From: Aristolochia californica
Taxonomy: Eukaryota; Streptophyta; Magnoliopsida; Piperales; Aristolochiaceae
Length of the DNA stretch: 64,000 bases
Assembly (NCBI GenBank): GCA_029961685.1
Contig: JARWKL010000009.1
Coordinates: 25,663,237-25,727,236, forward strand
Reading direction: 5' to 3'
Made by a program: the position numbers and the translations under genes. A model generated the notes under the pieces. The model saw nothing but the letters and a program-made list of their open reading frames with translations. It had not been told where the DNA came from and did not search any database. Numbering within the stretch: the stretch's first letter is position 1; every line of letters starts with the position of its first letter. Positions 9,769 to 21,665 of the stretch are shown piece after piece.

Positions 9769-11892
9769 GTGGGACTCGTGGATTCAGGGAGTACCCACAA
9801 TTTTCTTAGCTTAACTGTGGCACAACACCTGCAGTTACAGATTCTTGCACATCCGACAGCCACAGTCTCAGTGGCCAATGGGGAGAAGGTTCCTTGCTAC
9901 AATATCAGTAAGGCGGTAAATTTTTCTATTGGTAGTACTTTATTTCATGTTGAATTTTTTATCATTCATTTGGCTGGGTTTGATATGGTGTTGGGGATTA
10001 AATGGTTACAAACATTGGGACCCATTCTGTGGGACTTTTCTGCGTTAACAATGAGTTTTGACTGGCGCGGTAGCCAAGTACTCTTACCAGGAAGTCAAGT
10101 GGACAAACAACAGCACATTCATGCTCTGACTGCTCAGGATACACCATAAAACACTATGGATACTCTTATTGATGAATTCTCCAACCTTTTTTTTTGAACC
10201 TACAAGGTTCCCTCCCTTGAGACACTGTTATCACCGGATATGTTTGAAACCAGGGTCAAATATAGTTGTTGTTCGACTGTATCGGTATCCTCACCTATAG
10301 AAAGATGAGATCGAGAGACAGTGCCAGGCGATGCTACACCAGGGACTTATTCGCAGCAGCATGTCCCCATTCTCTTCACCCATCTTGCTCGTGAAGAAAC
10401 ATGATGGGACATGGCACTTTTGTGTTGATTAACGGGAATTGAACGAGCAGACAGTGAAAGATAAGTTTCCCATTTTGGTCGTGGAGGAGCTCCTCAATGA
10501 GTTACATGGATCATGGGTCTTTACCAAACTGGACTTACGGTCTGGATATCACCAGGTTCACATGCATCCCTCAGACATTCAGAAAACAGCATTCTACACA
10601 CATCACGACCACTTTGAATTTGTGGTCATGCCATTTGGGTTGTCCAATGCTCCCTCAACTTTCCAGGCGCTGATGAATGAGGTATTTAGCTCTTTCCTTT
10701 GGAAATTCAACTTGTTTTTTTTATGATATACTTATATATAGCAAGTCTCGAGAAGACCATGTAGAACATTTGAGGATTGTGTTTGATTTATTACGAGCAC
10801 ATCAGTTGTATTTGAGGAAATCTAAATGCTCCTTTGGGGCATCTCATGTTGCATTCCATTATCTCACATGAGGGGGTAATGGTGGATGCCAAGAAGATTC
10901 AGGTCCTTCGTGAGTGGCCTCAGCCTCAGTCTTGTTCAGCATTACGCGGTTTCTTGGGTCTAGCAGGTTATTACCAAAAATTTATTTAGAATTACGGTCC
11001 TTTGGCAACACCTTTAACAAACCACCTAAAAAAGAATTCCTTTCAGTGGAACGAGGAGGCCACACGGGCCTTTGAGGCACTTAAAGGTGCTTTGGCCTCT
11101 ACGCATATCTTACAGCTTCCAAATTTTGACGACTTATTTGTGGTGGAATGCGATGCTTCTGGTGGGGGCATTGGGGTCGTGTTACAACAACAGTCACACC
11201 ACATTGCTTATTACAGTCGACAGTTGGTAGCTCGTTATCATAAATTAGCTGCATATGAACGTGAGTTAATCCAGTTTGCCAAGGCGGTCCAACACTGGAG
11301 GCCTTACTTATGGGGTCGTACTTTTCTCATTCGTACGAATCATTATAGTTTCAAGTTCTTACTTGAGCAACGCCTCACTACTTCGCCACAACAGCATTGG
11401 ATCAGTAAGTTGATGGGCTTCAATTTCTCAGTTGAGTATCGTGCAGGGAGATTAAATAGGGCAGTGGATTCCAGGTGTTTTGAACACCAGCAGCTCATAT
11501 ATGCGATCAACCAGCCTCGTTTTCTCATCCTAGACATGGTGCGGGATGCACAAGGCACACTTCCAGAAATACAAGAGCTGCACAGACAGATTACAGAGGG
11601 GAAGATGGATTCTAAGTGGTCAATACAAGATTCACTTATTTGTTATAAACAACGGATTTAACTTCCTCCCACATCCGAGTTAATTCCAGCAGTTCTCTTG
11701 TCTTATCTTGATTCGCCCCATGAGGGGTTATAGAAAACGTTTATGCATATTCGTGCAGATTTCTATTGGCAGGCGATCAAGAATTCCAATACCACATATG
11801 TATCCGCATGTCAGGTATGCCAACGAAACAAAAATGAGCATTTGAGTCCAACGGGTCTTCTACAACCTCTTGCCCTCCCTACTCAGGTATGT
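9769..11892 (+). pseudogene. Plus-strand GypsyA pol remnant (protease to integrase)
   Basis: The protease frame at 9769-10149 has an intact catalytic LVDSGSTHNF motif. RT lies in frames at 10439-10726 and 10677-10871, with [13 protein letters not shown], and the FFDD box is lost to a frameshift. RNase H and the connection domain run 11002-11661 (VVECDASGGGIG, HWRPYLWGRTF). The start of integrase, with its H-H-C-C zinc finger, follows to about 11890. The integrase core, chromodomain, PPT and 3' LTR are missing. Confidence 0.85.
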
Positions 11893-12367
11893 GAGAGCTG
11901 ACGTCCATGGTGGCCCACTTGTGATGACCCATGGTGCGGGAACATACTCAGGTCGCCCCTTCCGCATATAGCGGTGGCCCATTGGTGAGGGAAGCACACT
12001 CTGGTCACCACTTCTGCTAGGTCGCCCCCTCCAGGATTTGAACTAGCGACGAAGCACTAGCTCTGATACCAAATGTTAAGTACCTAGCCAATACTACCAA
12101 AAAGACCAGCCTGTTTGGAGTAGAAGACATAGGTACTTAACCCAGGATCTTAACATCACACCCCACCTTCGCGAGTTGACGACCATGGCGGCCCACTCTA
12201 ACGCTGACCTACTCTAGCGAGGGCCCACTCTAGTGACACTGGCCGGATCTGGGTTAAGTTCCTATGGCCTACCAGAAATTTTAATCTGGCCTCTAGGTCG
12301 CCCCCTCCGCTTGGTTGCCCCCTCCGGGATTCAAACTCGCGACATGGGAACCCACTCTGATACCAAA
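11893..12367 (-). mobile_element. TRIM T2: internal, LTR, internal, then gypsy LTR
   Basis: 11893-12073 is TRIM internal sequence ending in the PBS complement gctctgatacc. 12074-12155 is an 82-bp TRIM LTR (tgttaagt...ttaaca). 12156-12367 is a second TRIM internal region ending in the same PBS complement. A gypsy LTR follows at 12368 where another TRIM LTR would be expected. It matches T1 over its whole length with clear divergence, so the gypsy/TRIM joint exists twice. Confidence 0.75.
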
Positions 12368-12814
12368 TGTTATGGTCCCTAGCCATAGATCTAGTAACTT
12401 AGTACTGATGAATCCAGCACTATCTGAGGGTTCTAGATCACGTAACTGTTAAAAGAACTCCCTTTTCTTCTCTCTTCTTTGTTATAATTGAAAAGGAGTT
12501 TCCTTTTCTCAATTATAGGTATAACCAAGGGATCAAGGGACTGTTAGATAGCCCACACATAAAACCCCCCTCTTTGGATTCACATCAAGATACAGGGTTT
12601 CCCTAATATGCCAATACAGATAATGCATGTAAAGGAATAAAATTATAACCTTTCTCTACTCGGAAAGGAGTGTAGGATTACATATTTGACGTAAACACTA
12701 GTCCAACAACCTGAAGGTCTCCTTCTTGCAGCAAGACTCCACGTAACCCGTTCCCTCTTTCTGATTTCCGTGAAAGAGGTAGGGTTCTTCTTCTTGCTCG
12801 GGAAAGAGAGATTG
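12368..12814 (-). repeat. GypsyA LTR, interrupted by the Reina-like insertion
   Basis: Starts tgttatggtccctagcc and matches the LTR at 7584 until 12814, where the Reina-like element begins. The sequence beyond the insertion (18016) is integrase-tail sequence, not LTR. The missing LTR end, PPT and chromodomain were therefore deleted before the insertion. Confidence 0.8.
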
Positions 12815-13224
12815 TGTTATGGACTCTATAGCATCACGAGTTACCAACAGGCGTAGGAATTAATTAATGTGTTTTTCAATTTCCATGTAATTGTCTTTGG
12901 TTTGGTTTTGTCTTTGGTTTGGGTTGGTTTAACATTTATTGGTTTGAACCATTGACCCAAGAGGTCTTTAGGGTTTTGGACGTCCTCCACCCTATTTAAG
13001 GGGACGGCTAGGGTAATGAAGATTAGGAATTGAGTTCACTCTAGTTAACGTAATTTAGATAAACAGGTCAAGAGCTCCTTCAAGCTCTCTTCCGAATTTT
13101 CCCAATTCTCCTTTCCGAAATTCAATCCCCTTCAACCCTCATTCCATCTCAACGTCACGCAAGATAATGGAAGGAAGAGAAGAGAGGAGGGTGACAAGAT
13201 CCATGGCTCGTGAGGATCCTAACA
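12815..13224 (+). repeat. 5' LTR of Reina-like element
   Basis: Runs tgttatgg to gatcctaaca. A TATA-like box (ctatttaag) is at 12992-13000, so transcription probably starts near 13025-13035. The gag-pol start codon at 13167 lies inside this LTR. Confidence 0.92.
12992..13000 (+). promoter_or_regulatory. TATA-like box in the 5' LTR
   Basis: ctatttaag sits about 170 bp before the gag ATG and is repeated in the 3' LTR. It is the only good TATA candidate in the LTR. Confidence 0.55.
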
Positions 13225-16200
13225 ACGTGGTATTAGACAGGTCCACCCTCGGTGATTCCTCTTCTCCAGAGGACATACGTCAAGTCCTTTCAGACCTTCA
13301 ACAACGATCCACTCTTCAAGGTACTGAAATTTCTCACATCAATACTACCTTACAAACTCTGGAATCATCTCTACAATCCATCCTATGACAACTTGCTGCA
13401 CTTCAAGCACCAACGCCACCACCAGCAACCAATTTTCAACAACAACCAGTTCCCCACCAACAATTCACGCCACCACCAAATCCACCCTTGCGCCAACCAA
13501 TGGGTTCAATGACCACTCACGCACAAGCACCATCAACGGTTCCCAGGTACTTTAAACTTAACTTTCCTACATATGATGGCTCTAAAGATCCTTTACTGTG
13601 GTTCACGAAATGTGAACAATTCTTTTATCATCAACAAACGGTGGAAATGGACAAGGTTACTTTGGCCGCCTACCACATGCTCGATGAAGCGCTCATGTGG
13701 TTCCATCACTACCGAAATGTCCATTCCATTCAGGATTGGCTGCACTTTAAACATGCTTGCCAGTTAAGGTTCGGACCTCCAGCTAGTAGCAACCCAGTGG
13801 GGGAATTGATCAACTACAAACAGACCAGCACCTTAGAGGTTTACCAAAAAACGTTCCAAGAAAGGTTGGCCAGAGCTAGTGAATTTTTTCCTCCTCACCT
13901 ACATGTTCAGATTTTTAATGCTGGATTGACAGAGGCAGTCAGATTGGAAGTGGAATTACTGGGTCCAACAAATTTGGACTCTGCAATGAATTATGCCAGG
14001 GCTGTGGAGCACAAACAGAGAGTTCTAAAAGAGTCTTTACAAAGAAAACCATTTTGGCAAAACAGAACACAGGGTACTGCATCTGGTCCACGTTTTGGGT
14101 CCTCTGCCCCTAACCGAGCAGATCAGGCTACTAATGTTCCTCCACACTCTATGCCACGTAAATTTTTGACTAAACAGGAAATGGATGCTCGAAAGGCAAA
14201 GGGCCTATGTTTTAATTGTGACGAACAATTCTTGCCCGGACATACTTGTAAACGTTTATTCAGTATTGAATTATTGGAAGAAGATTCAGAAGAGCTTCTT
14301 GAAAATGAAATTGTGGAAGAGGTACAACAGGAAGCAGAGCTCTCCCTCCATGCCATGCATGGCCTGCGTAGTTCTAATACCATGCAGGTAAAGGCCAGGT
14401 TACATCATCTCATGCTACTTGCTTTAGTTGATTCGGGCAGCACACATAATTTTATCAGTGAACCAGCCGCGCAACAATTGGGATTGGAAATTCAACAACA
14501 AAGGGGTCTCTCAGTTTCACTGGCCAATGGGGCCAAAATTGCTAGCGTGGGGTTATGTGCTAACACCCCTTTCACCATTGAGGGGCATTCCTTTCAGGCA
14601 GATTTACTAGTCATTCCATTGGCTGGATTTGATTTGGTGCTCGGGGACAAATAGCTCCAGTTATTAGGACCGATATTATGGGACTTTCAGGCTCGGACTA
14701 TGACATTTTCAGCACCACAGGGCCAGATTACATTACAAGGCATTGTGGCACAGGTCCCTTACGCATTTCACACTTTGCATATTCAACACACGGGTGATGA
14801 TCAGTTAGCTCCTTTACTTACAGCATTTTCGGATTTATTTAATGACCCTACAGGTCTACCACCAGTGCGTCATTGCGATCACCGCATTCGTTTAAAGTTG
14901 GGAACTGATCTAGTAGTGGTGCGGCCTTATCGTTACCCACATATCCAGAAAGATGAAATAGAACGACAGTGCATGCATATGCTCGCTCAGGGTGTGATCC
15001 AGCCCAGTCGATCTCCTTTCTCCTCACCAGTGTTACTTGTACGTAAAAAAGATAAATCTTGGAGATTTTGTGTCGACTATAGGCAACTAAACTTGCACAC
15101 AGTTAAGGACAAGTTCCCCATTCCAGTTGTGGAAGAGTTGCTGGATGAGTTACATGGTGCTACAATTTTTACCAAATTAGATTTGAAATCGGGCTATCAT
15201 CAAATACGAGTTCACCAGGCGGATGTGGAGAAGACTGCCTTCCGCACACATCACGGTCATTTCGAGTTCCTCGTCATGCCCTTCGGTCTCTCCAATGCAC
15301 CATCCACCTTTCAGGCCCTCATGAATGAGGTCTTTTCATCACTTCTGCTCCACTATGTGTTAGTCTTTTTTGATGACATTCTGGTCTACAGCAAAAATTG
15401 GGAAGAACATCTCCACCACCTCCACCAGGTATTTACCATTCTACGCTCTCATCATTTGGTTTTGAATCAATCAAAATGTGCTATGGGTACATCTGAGGTG
15501 GCATATTTGGGCCACGTCATATCAGCTGGGGGCGTGAAAGTTGACCAGAGCAAGATTCAGGCAGTTACAGATTGGCTGGTTCCCACCTCCACTACAGCAT
15601 TAAAGGGCTTTTTGGGCTTAGCGGGATATTATAGAAAATTTATCCAATCTTATGGACAGATAGCAGCACCACTCAACAACCTGCTAAAAAAAAATGCCTT
15701 CCACTGGTCTTCTTCAGCAGAACAGGCATTTAACCTGTTAAAGGAGGCCTTAGCCTCAGCGCCAGTCCTACAATTACCAGATTTTGAGGCAGAATTTGTG
15801 GTGGAATGTGATGCCTCCAGGGGAGGTATAGGGGCAGTGTTACAACAATTGGGGCACCCCATTGCTTATTTCAGTCGTCAGTTGGGACAACACCACCATA
15901 AGTTAGCTGCATATGAGAGGGAATTGATTGGGTTAGCCAAGGCTGTCCAACATTGGCGACCGTATCTTTGGGGAAGACCGTTTCTCATTCGTACAGATCA
16001 TTGCAGCCTCAAGTATCTTCTGGAACAACGCCTCACCACATCCCCACAGCAGCATTGGTTAACTAAACTCATGGGCTTTGATTTTACGGTTCATTATAAG
16101 CCAGGTAGTTCGAATTTGGGGGCTGATGCCTTATCACGTCGGGATATTTCCACCACTCAAATTTATGCTATCAGTCACCCACGTGCACTGCTATTAGATT

Positions 16201-17561
16201 CTATTCGTGAGGAAGTAAATCAATATCCGGATCTTATGTCTTTATATCAGGATATTCAACAGGGGACAGCTGCTCCTCATTGGACGATTCAGGATCGTCT
16301 CATTCTCTACAAAAATAGGATATTTTTACATAATACATCACCACTTCTTCACACAATCCTGTCCTCTATCCATGATAGCACACATGAGGGTCGACAGAAA
16401 ACATATTTCCGAATCAGTCGGGACTTTTACTGGCAGGGCATGAAGAGCACAATTGCTGATTATGTAGCTGCTTGTCAGATTTGTCAAAGAAACAAGGCCG
16501 AATCCTTAAGTCCAGCCGGCCTACTGCAACCTCTGCAACTACCATCTCAAATCTGGTCTGATATTTCCATGGACTTCATTGTTGGACTTCCCATTTCATC
16601 AGGTAAATCGGTGATCTTTGTCGTCGTTGATCGGTTTTCAAAATATGGGCACTTCCTTGCTTTGGCGCATCCATATACTGCTGCTCAGGTCGCTCAATTA
16701 TTTATGGACAACATTGTCAGATTACATGGAATTCCCTCATCCATTATCAGTGACAGGGATGCAATTTTTACCAGTCTCTTTTGGAAGGAATTATTCAAAT
16801 TACAGGGCACCCAATTGGCATTTTCGTCAGCCTATCACCCACAAACGGACGGCCAAACAGAGGTTGTCAATCGCACTATTGAAATGTATCTTCGTTGTTT
16901 TGTGGGGGACACACCTAGAAGATGGGTGAAATGGCTTTCATGGGCAGAATTTTGCTATAACACATCTTACCACACAGCACTGGGTACTACTCCTTTCAGG
17001 GTAGTTTATGGCAGAGATCCACCTCGTTTGTTACCATATGAACCGGGGGCATCCAAAGTCGTCACTTTGGACCAAGCATTAGCTGAACGAGATGCTATGC
17101 TCACTGAGGTACGTACACATCTGCAAGCGGCCCAACACTCTATGAAACGCTTTTATGATAAGAAGCACCGGGAGGCATCTTATTGCCCTGGAGACTATGT
17201 GTGGTTAAAGCTTCAACACTACCGCCAGCTGTCCCTGACTGCAGCCAAGCACCATAAGCTGTCTCCAAAATATTATGGTCCATTTCCGATATTGGACCAA
17301 ATTGGGCCCGTGGCATACCGTTTGCAACTCCCACCGGAAGCAAAGATCCACAATGTATTTCACGTCTCCCAATTGAAGCCCTTCCAAGGTGACTCGCCCC
17401 TACTACACACTCCACTGCCGCCACTACATGAGGGCAGAGTCCTTTCTATTCCAGCTCAGGTAATACAAGCACGCCACATTCAAGGGGATTGGGAAATTCT
17501 AGTCCAGTGGGCCGATGCCGATCCCAGTGACACCACTTGGGAGCAATTATCAACATTTTGA
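13167..17561 (+). pseudogene. Reina-like gag-pol polyprotein, one frame with two stops
   Basis: All parts from 13167 to 17561 share one frame (1465 codons), broken only by TGA at 13386-13388 and TAG at 14652-14654. In order: an N-terminal coiled-coil-like stretch, a gag capsid core from about codon 128, a zinc knuckle CFNCDEQFLPGHTC near codon 347, and protease LVDSGSTHNF near codon 421. RT follows with an intact FFDDILVYS box near codon 735. RNase H has VVECDAS. Integrase has an HHCC finger, SMDF, SDRDAIF and HPQTDGQTEVVNR. The GPF/Y motif precedes a chromodomain at the end (ILVQWADADPSDTTWEQL). The start at 13167 is chosen because it continues in frame through the LTR/PBS edge; the next methionine after the first stop is at 13488. 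The second stop sits where related copies have Trp. It is otherwise the best preserved polyprotein in the window. Confidence 0.92.
13228..13239 (+). promoter_or_regulatory. Primer-binding site of Reina-like element
   Basis: tggtattagaca, 3 bases after the LTR, is a weak match to the initiator-Met complement. It lies inside the open frame (about codons 21-25). Confidence 0.6.
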
Positions 17562-17604
17562 CTTTTATATCCTTCCTTCGAGCTTGAGGACAAGCTCTTT
17601 CTCC

Positions 17605-17617
17605 AGGAGGGGGGTGA
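17605..17617 (+). promoter_or_regulatory. Polypurine tract of Reina-like element
   Basis: aggaggggggtga lies immediately before the 3' LTR, the usual place for plus-strand priming. Confidence 0.85.
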
Positions 17618-18010
17618 TGTTATGGACTCTATAGCATCACGAGTTACCAACAGGCGTAGGAATTAATTAATGTGTTTTTCAATTTCCATGTAATTGTCTT
17701 TGGTTTGGGTTGGTTTAGCATTTATTGGTTTGAACCATTGACCCAAGAGGTCTTTAGGGTTTTGGACGTCCTCCACCCTATTTAAGGGGACGGCTAGGGT
17801 AATGAAGATTAGGAATTGAGTTCACTCTAGTTAACGTAATTTAGATAAACAGGTCAAGAGCTCCTTCAAGCTCTCTTCCGAATTTTCCCAATTCTCCTTT
17901 CCGAAATTCAATCCCCTTCAACCCTCATTCCATCTCAACGTCAAGCAAGATAATGGAAGGAAGAGAAGAGAGGAGGGTGACAAGATCCATGGCTCGTGAG
18001 GATCCTAACA
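17618..18010 (+). repeat. 3' LTR of Reina-like element
   Basis: 393 bp, nearly identical to the 5' LTR. It repeats the TATA-like box and the ATG that starts gag (17953), so read-through transcripts would carry the same short N-terminal frame into flanking DNA. Confidence 0.92.
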
Positions 18011-18015
18011 GATTG

Positions 18016-18971
18016 TAGTTGATAGGCCACCTGCCCGACGCATCGAATAATGGTGAAAGGTCTAAAGTACCTGGGTGAGAGTTTATGGTGCGATGGCCCC
18101 GCAATGGACTGCTGCTGGTACTGTTGTAGGCATAACCAAACATAGTCCTCTACCTCGTAAGAGACATCCATGTGTCCCTTGTTTTATGCACTCAACATCC
18201 GAGCCTGAGCCAGCTGTAGGCGGTCTGTAATAGTCTGTAACACCTGATCTCGATCCATGAGCGCCTCATCAATGGCGTCTACTCGGCTGGAGCCTCTGGT
18301 CTAAGAGAGAAACCGTGGGGGATCCCTCCCATAAAGAACCTGAAAAGGAGATGACTGCAAGGCCGAGAGGAATGAAGTATTGTAATAGTATTCTGCCCAT
18401 AGCAGCCACTGAACCCATTGTTTCGGTCGATCACCAACAAAACACCTGAGATACATTTCGATGGTTCAATTAATGACCTCGGTCTGGCCATCCGTCTGAG
18501 GATGATATACTGACAAAAATTTCAATTTTGTCCCACTCAGACGAAAGAGTTCCCATCATAAAGGACTTGTGAATACCGCATCCCGATCATTGACAATAGA
18601 TTCTGGGATGCCATGTAATCGGACAATATGCTCCAGGAAAGTATGGGCCACTCCAGCTGCCGTGTAGGGATGAGCCATCGGAAGAAAATGACCATACTTG
18701 GAGAACCGATCCACTCACTGAAAGTGGAAGACCCTCCACAAAGTCCATTGAAATATCCGCCCATACCTGAGTAGGGAGGGCAAGAGGTTGTAAAAGACCC
18801 ACTGGACTCAAATGCTTGGTTCTTTTTGTTGACATACCTGACAGGTGGATACATATGTGGCAATGGAGGTCTTCATCGCCTGCCAATAGAAATCTGTACG
18901 AATACGCATCAACATTTTCTGTAACCCCTCATGGGTCGAATCATGATAAGCCAAGAGAACGGCTGGAATTA
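18016..18971 (-). pseudogene. GypsyA2 integrase remnant
   Basis: Minus-strand gypsy integrase sequence matching GypsyA1 positions 3171-4152: the GPF/Y tail, then core motifs, then the zinc-finger region, with stops, frameshifts and a small deletion near 18715. It is the other side of the copy into which the Reina-like element inserted. It ends abruptly at 18971. Confidence 0.8.
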
Positions 18972-18984
18972 GGGTATCATGATA

Positions 18985-19358
18985 GTAGTAGTACTAGTAA
19001 TAGTAATAGTAGGCCCATATATCATGGAGAAGGCCTATAGGTTCACAAAATGATGGATGGATGGTAAATAAAGAGTCATCTAATCAAAGATGACATTGAT
19101 GTAATTAGGTTAAGTTCCAAAGGCATAATTGTAATATTGTAGTTTCATTAATCTATAAATTGAGCTTCAAGAGAAGGGTTAGAATATAAGTCCATAACGT
19201 AGTTTCATCAAGTCTCTCTCCCCTTCTTTAGTTCGTCCAGACTCTCTCCCCTTTCTCTCTTTCTCCCTTCTTTACCGGAGTTCCTTCTCTTCTTCTCTTC
19301 TTCTCTCCCTCTCTTACTTTGATTGAAGTTCTAATCATGGGGTCCTAAATTAAACAAG
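18985..19358 (+). repeat. Copia 5' LTR (element split by GypsyB)
   Basis: The sequence resembles the LTRs at 58341-58738 (plus) and 38515-38912 (minus), including the ggtaaataaagagt and tctataaattgagc blocks. It ends ttaaaca. A PBS-like ggcatcagagaaa follows directly at 19360. The outer end is truncated or replaced by an AGT-rich repeat at 18980-19010. Confidence 0.7.
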
Positions 19359-20679
19359 GCATCAGAGAAATAAATTTAGGATCCCCAAGTCAAGATGATG
19401 CTCTAAGGTTTCTATGATCAAAGCTACTCACGAAAGCATCCTAATGAAGCAAAATTGAAACTTGTTGAAATAAATTTCTTGTTCTCTTTATTATTATCTA
19501 TTGGTTGCTTCTTGATCTCGTTTTTTAATCCCTGGAAGATGATTTAGAGATTGTTGTCTTAATCCTATTATAAAATTAAGATTTATATCTCTCCATTTGG
19601 AAGAAGCTTGTAAAGACTGGATTTTTTTAGTCGATTTGCAATTTTTTGGCTGAAATCGGTAATGTTGAGATTTTGTTTTTGCATGGGAAGCTACTATTCA
19701 TGCATTCAAGATTTATCTCTATTGAAAATCAATTCTATCATACTTTTTATGATCCAAGCTCGATATTTTTTTGTGTTAAGAGGTTATGAGGGAAAGTATG
19801 ATACTTCTTCCTCCCTCGATGCTTCTTTGAAGAGCTGTTTTTTAAAGAACCGAGATTATTCAGTTTTTTTATTCAAAGACACAAATAAATCCATGAGTTT
19901 TTATTCTCATTTCATAGATTCCCACGTGAAGCTGAGGTTGGGAGATCTATTTCCAAAAAAGAATCAAGGAAGAAGGAGTTTGTTCTCTTGGAAAGATCAA
20001 GGTGGCTCTAATGAATTTGAGGAAGGTTTCTTTTTTTTTAGATCTCAAACCACACCACATCAAGATCTCCTTGATTAGGATTGATTTATTGATCCACTAT
20101 CAATCATATCTTGACTAAATATAAAAGGGCAGAATCTAGACTGGTTCGCATCAACATTATTTTTGGAAAGATGATGAAAATCTTAGTCTCTTGGCAAGAA
20201 AACGAAATTGCTCCCTTGATGTTCTCGGTTGCTTTTTTTTCTCTTACTCTAAAATGAAGATAAGAGGTCTGAGTAAAGCATCTTTAACATCTCATCTTGC
20301 CTCAAATATTAAGGACAAAATCCAGACTTATATCTGTGAGTTGGCATCTACAATTGTTTTTGGAAAGATCTTGGATGATCTACTTATCTTGGCTCATTCT
20401 TGAATAATTTGGTGCTTGATTGCCCATTTATTCTCAATAAAAAAGTGAAGATTATAGGATTGATTCCACCAGTTTTCAGACAGCATTTTTACTTGATTAG
20501 TGGTTGTTCACTTGAAAAAATATACTCAAACTCGGGCTGCCTTGGTGTCCTACCAGAGCTGGTCTATTTTGTCAAAGAAGAAAATAGTTGGCTTGATTTT
20601 ACTCTAGGTTATTGAAGCTTATTCGTTAGGATATATCACTTCTCTTGTTGAGTAAATTTTCATTCTCAACTTATCTCAA
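19359..20679 (+). other. Copia leader region, no recognised gene
   Basis: About 1.3 kb between the LTR and gag, AT-rich. The longest frame (19662-20078, 138 codons) shows no domain that I recognise. It is probably the untranslated leader of the copia element. Confidence 0.5.
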
Positions 20680-21480
20680 ATGGCTGAAGAATACATTAGT
20701 AGTAAGAGTGATATCCTCAAGATCACCACTATACTCTTGAGAGGGTTATCCAATTACTTGAGTTAGTCCAAATCAGTTAAAAGGTTTCTTATTACTAGAG
20801 ACCTACTAGGTCGCCTTACCAAGCTTGGACCACATGTTCATGAAGAGGATAGTAATTACAATAAGTGGTTGAAGAATGAATCCTTGGTGGTTAGTTAGCT
20901 CATCAACAACATGGAGGAGCAAGTAGACAACAATGTAGTCCACTTGGATACATCCAAAAAGGTTTGGGACACATGTGTCAAATTGTACTCTAGCACAGAT
21001 AGATTACAAAAACTGAATGATGTCTTCCAAAGTATGTTTAATACTAAACAAGGAGACAACTTACATGATTACTTGGGAAAATTCAGAGGCCTTATTCAAG
21101 AATGGAAGTTAGCCCAACTTAACACAACCAATGTCTCTGTTCAAGAGAAGCAGAAGGAAGCCTTAGCAACCGCTATCTATTTAGTGAATATTAACCCTGA
21201 GGTTACTAAAAATAAACCTAGCTCCTCTATTATTCCCACTTTTGATGATGTATGTGCCACCATACTCCGTATTCCAGATTCTTCTTCTCCCTCTCCTATT
21301 GAATTATCATGTGCCATGTACTCTAGTAATAGAGGCACATCCTCTACTAACTGAGGCACATCCTCCAAGACAGATGGCAAGGAATGTAATCATTATGGAA
21401 GATTCAGCCACATCATCGAACATTGATGGAAACTCCATGGCAAGATAGAATGGGCCACTGCTAATCAAACCTCAGCCAGT
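20680..21480 (+). pseudogene. Copia gag remnant
   Basis: Starts at an ATG (MAEEYISS). It runs through the UBN2/gag-type region with VWDTCVKLYSSTDRLQKLND and the LHDYLGKFRGLIQEWK helix, typical of Ty1/copia gag. In-frame stops occur near 20764, 20896 and 21352. The zinc knuckle near 21378-21430 has lost its second cysteine (Tyr) and its last (stop). Protease follows but is split by GypsyB. Confidence 0.8.
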
Positions 21481-21665
21481 GGCACAAAGAAGGGCAAGTT
21501 TTCACCATCGTAAGAAAAAAAAGACCCTCGATGATGATGAGTATGACCTATTCCAAAGGATGAAAACTGTAATGGTCTCTCCCCCAAGCTCTTCCACTAC
21601 TACTGCTGCCACCACTACTTCAGGTATGCTCCCTGCCACTACCCCCTTTTTATGCTAGATGATTG

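Larger units (their letters stand above)
8523..11892 (+). mobile_element. GypsyA plus-strand internal region (gag to integrase)
   Basis: The internal region starts at its PBS, runs through gag, protease, RT and RNase H, and breaks off in the integrase core near 11892. The next bases belong to TRIM sequence. It is homologous to the minus-strand GypsyA1 internal region, giving an inverted repeat with arms of about 3.3 kb. It has no plus-oriented LTR at either end: both neighbouring gypsy LTRs (7584 and 12368) are in minus orientation. Confidence 0.85.
12815..18010 (+). mobile_element. Reina-like chromovirus, nearly intact, 5.2 kb
   Basis: A complete LTR retrotransposon with 5-bp target duplications gattg at 12810-12814 and 18011-18015. 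It has LTRs of 410 and 393 bp, a PBS, a single gag-pol frame, a chromodomain and a PPT. The LTRs differ by two base substitutions and one 17-bp tandem indel that I can see. Small size, short LTRs, single-frame gag-pol and a C-terminal chromodomain fit the Reina-type chromoviruses, but clade assignment needs an RT tree. It inserted into an already deleted GypsyA copy. Confidence 0.92.

Noticed and set aside
19662..20078. 138-codon frame in the copia leader
   Set aside because: AT-rich, no domain, and located where a long untranslated leader is expected. Not supported as a gene.
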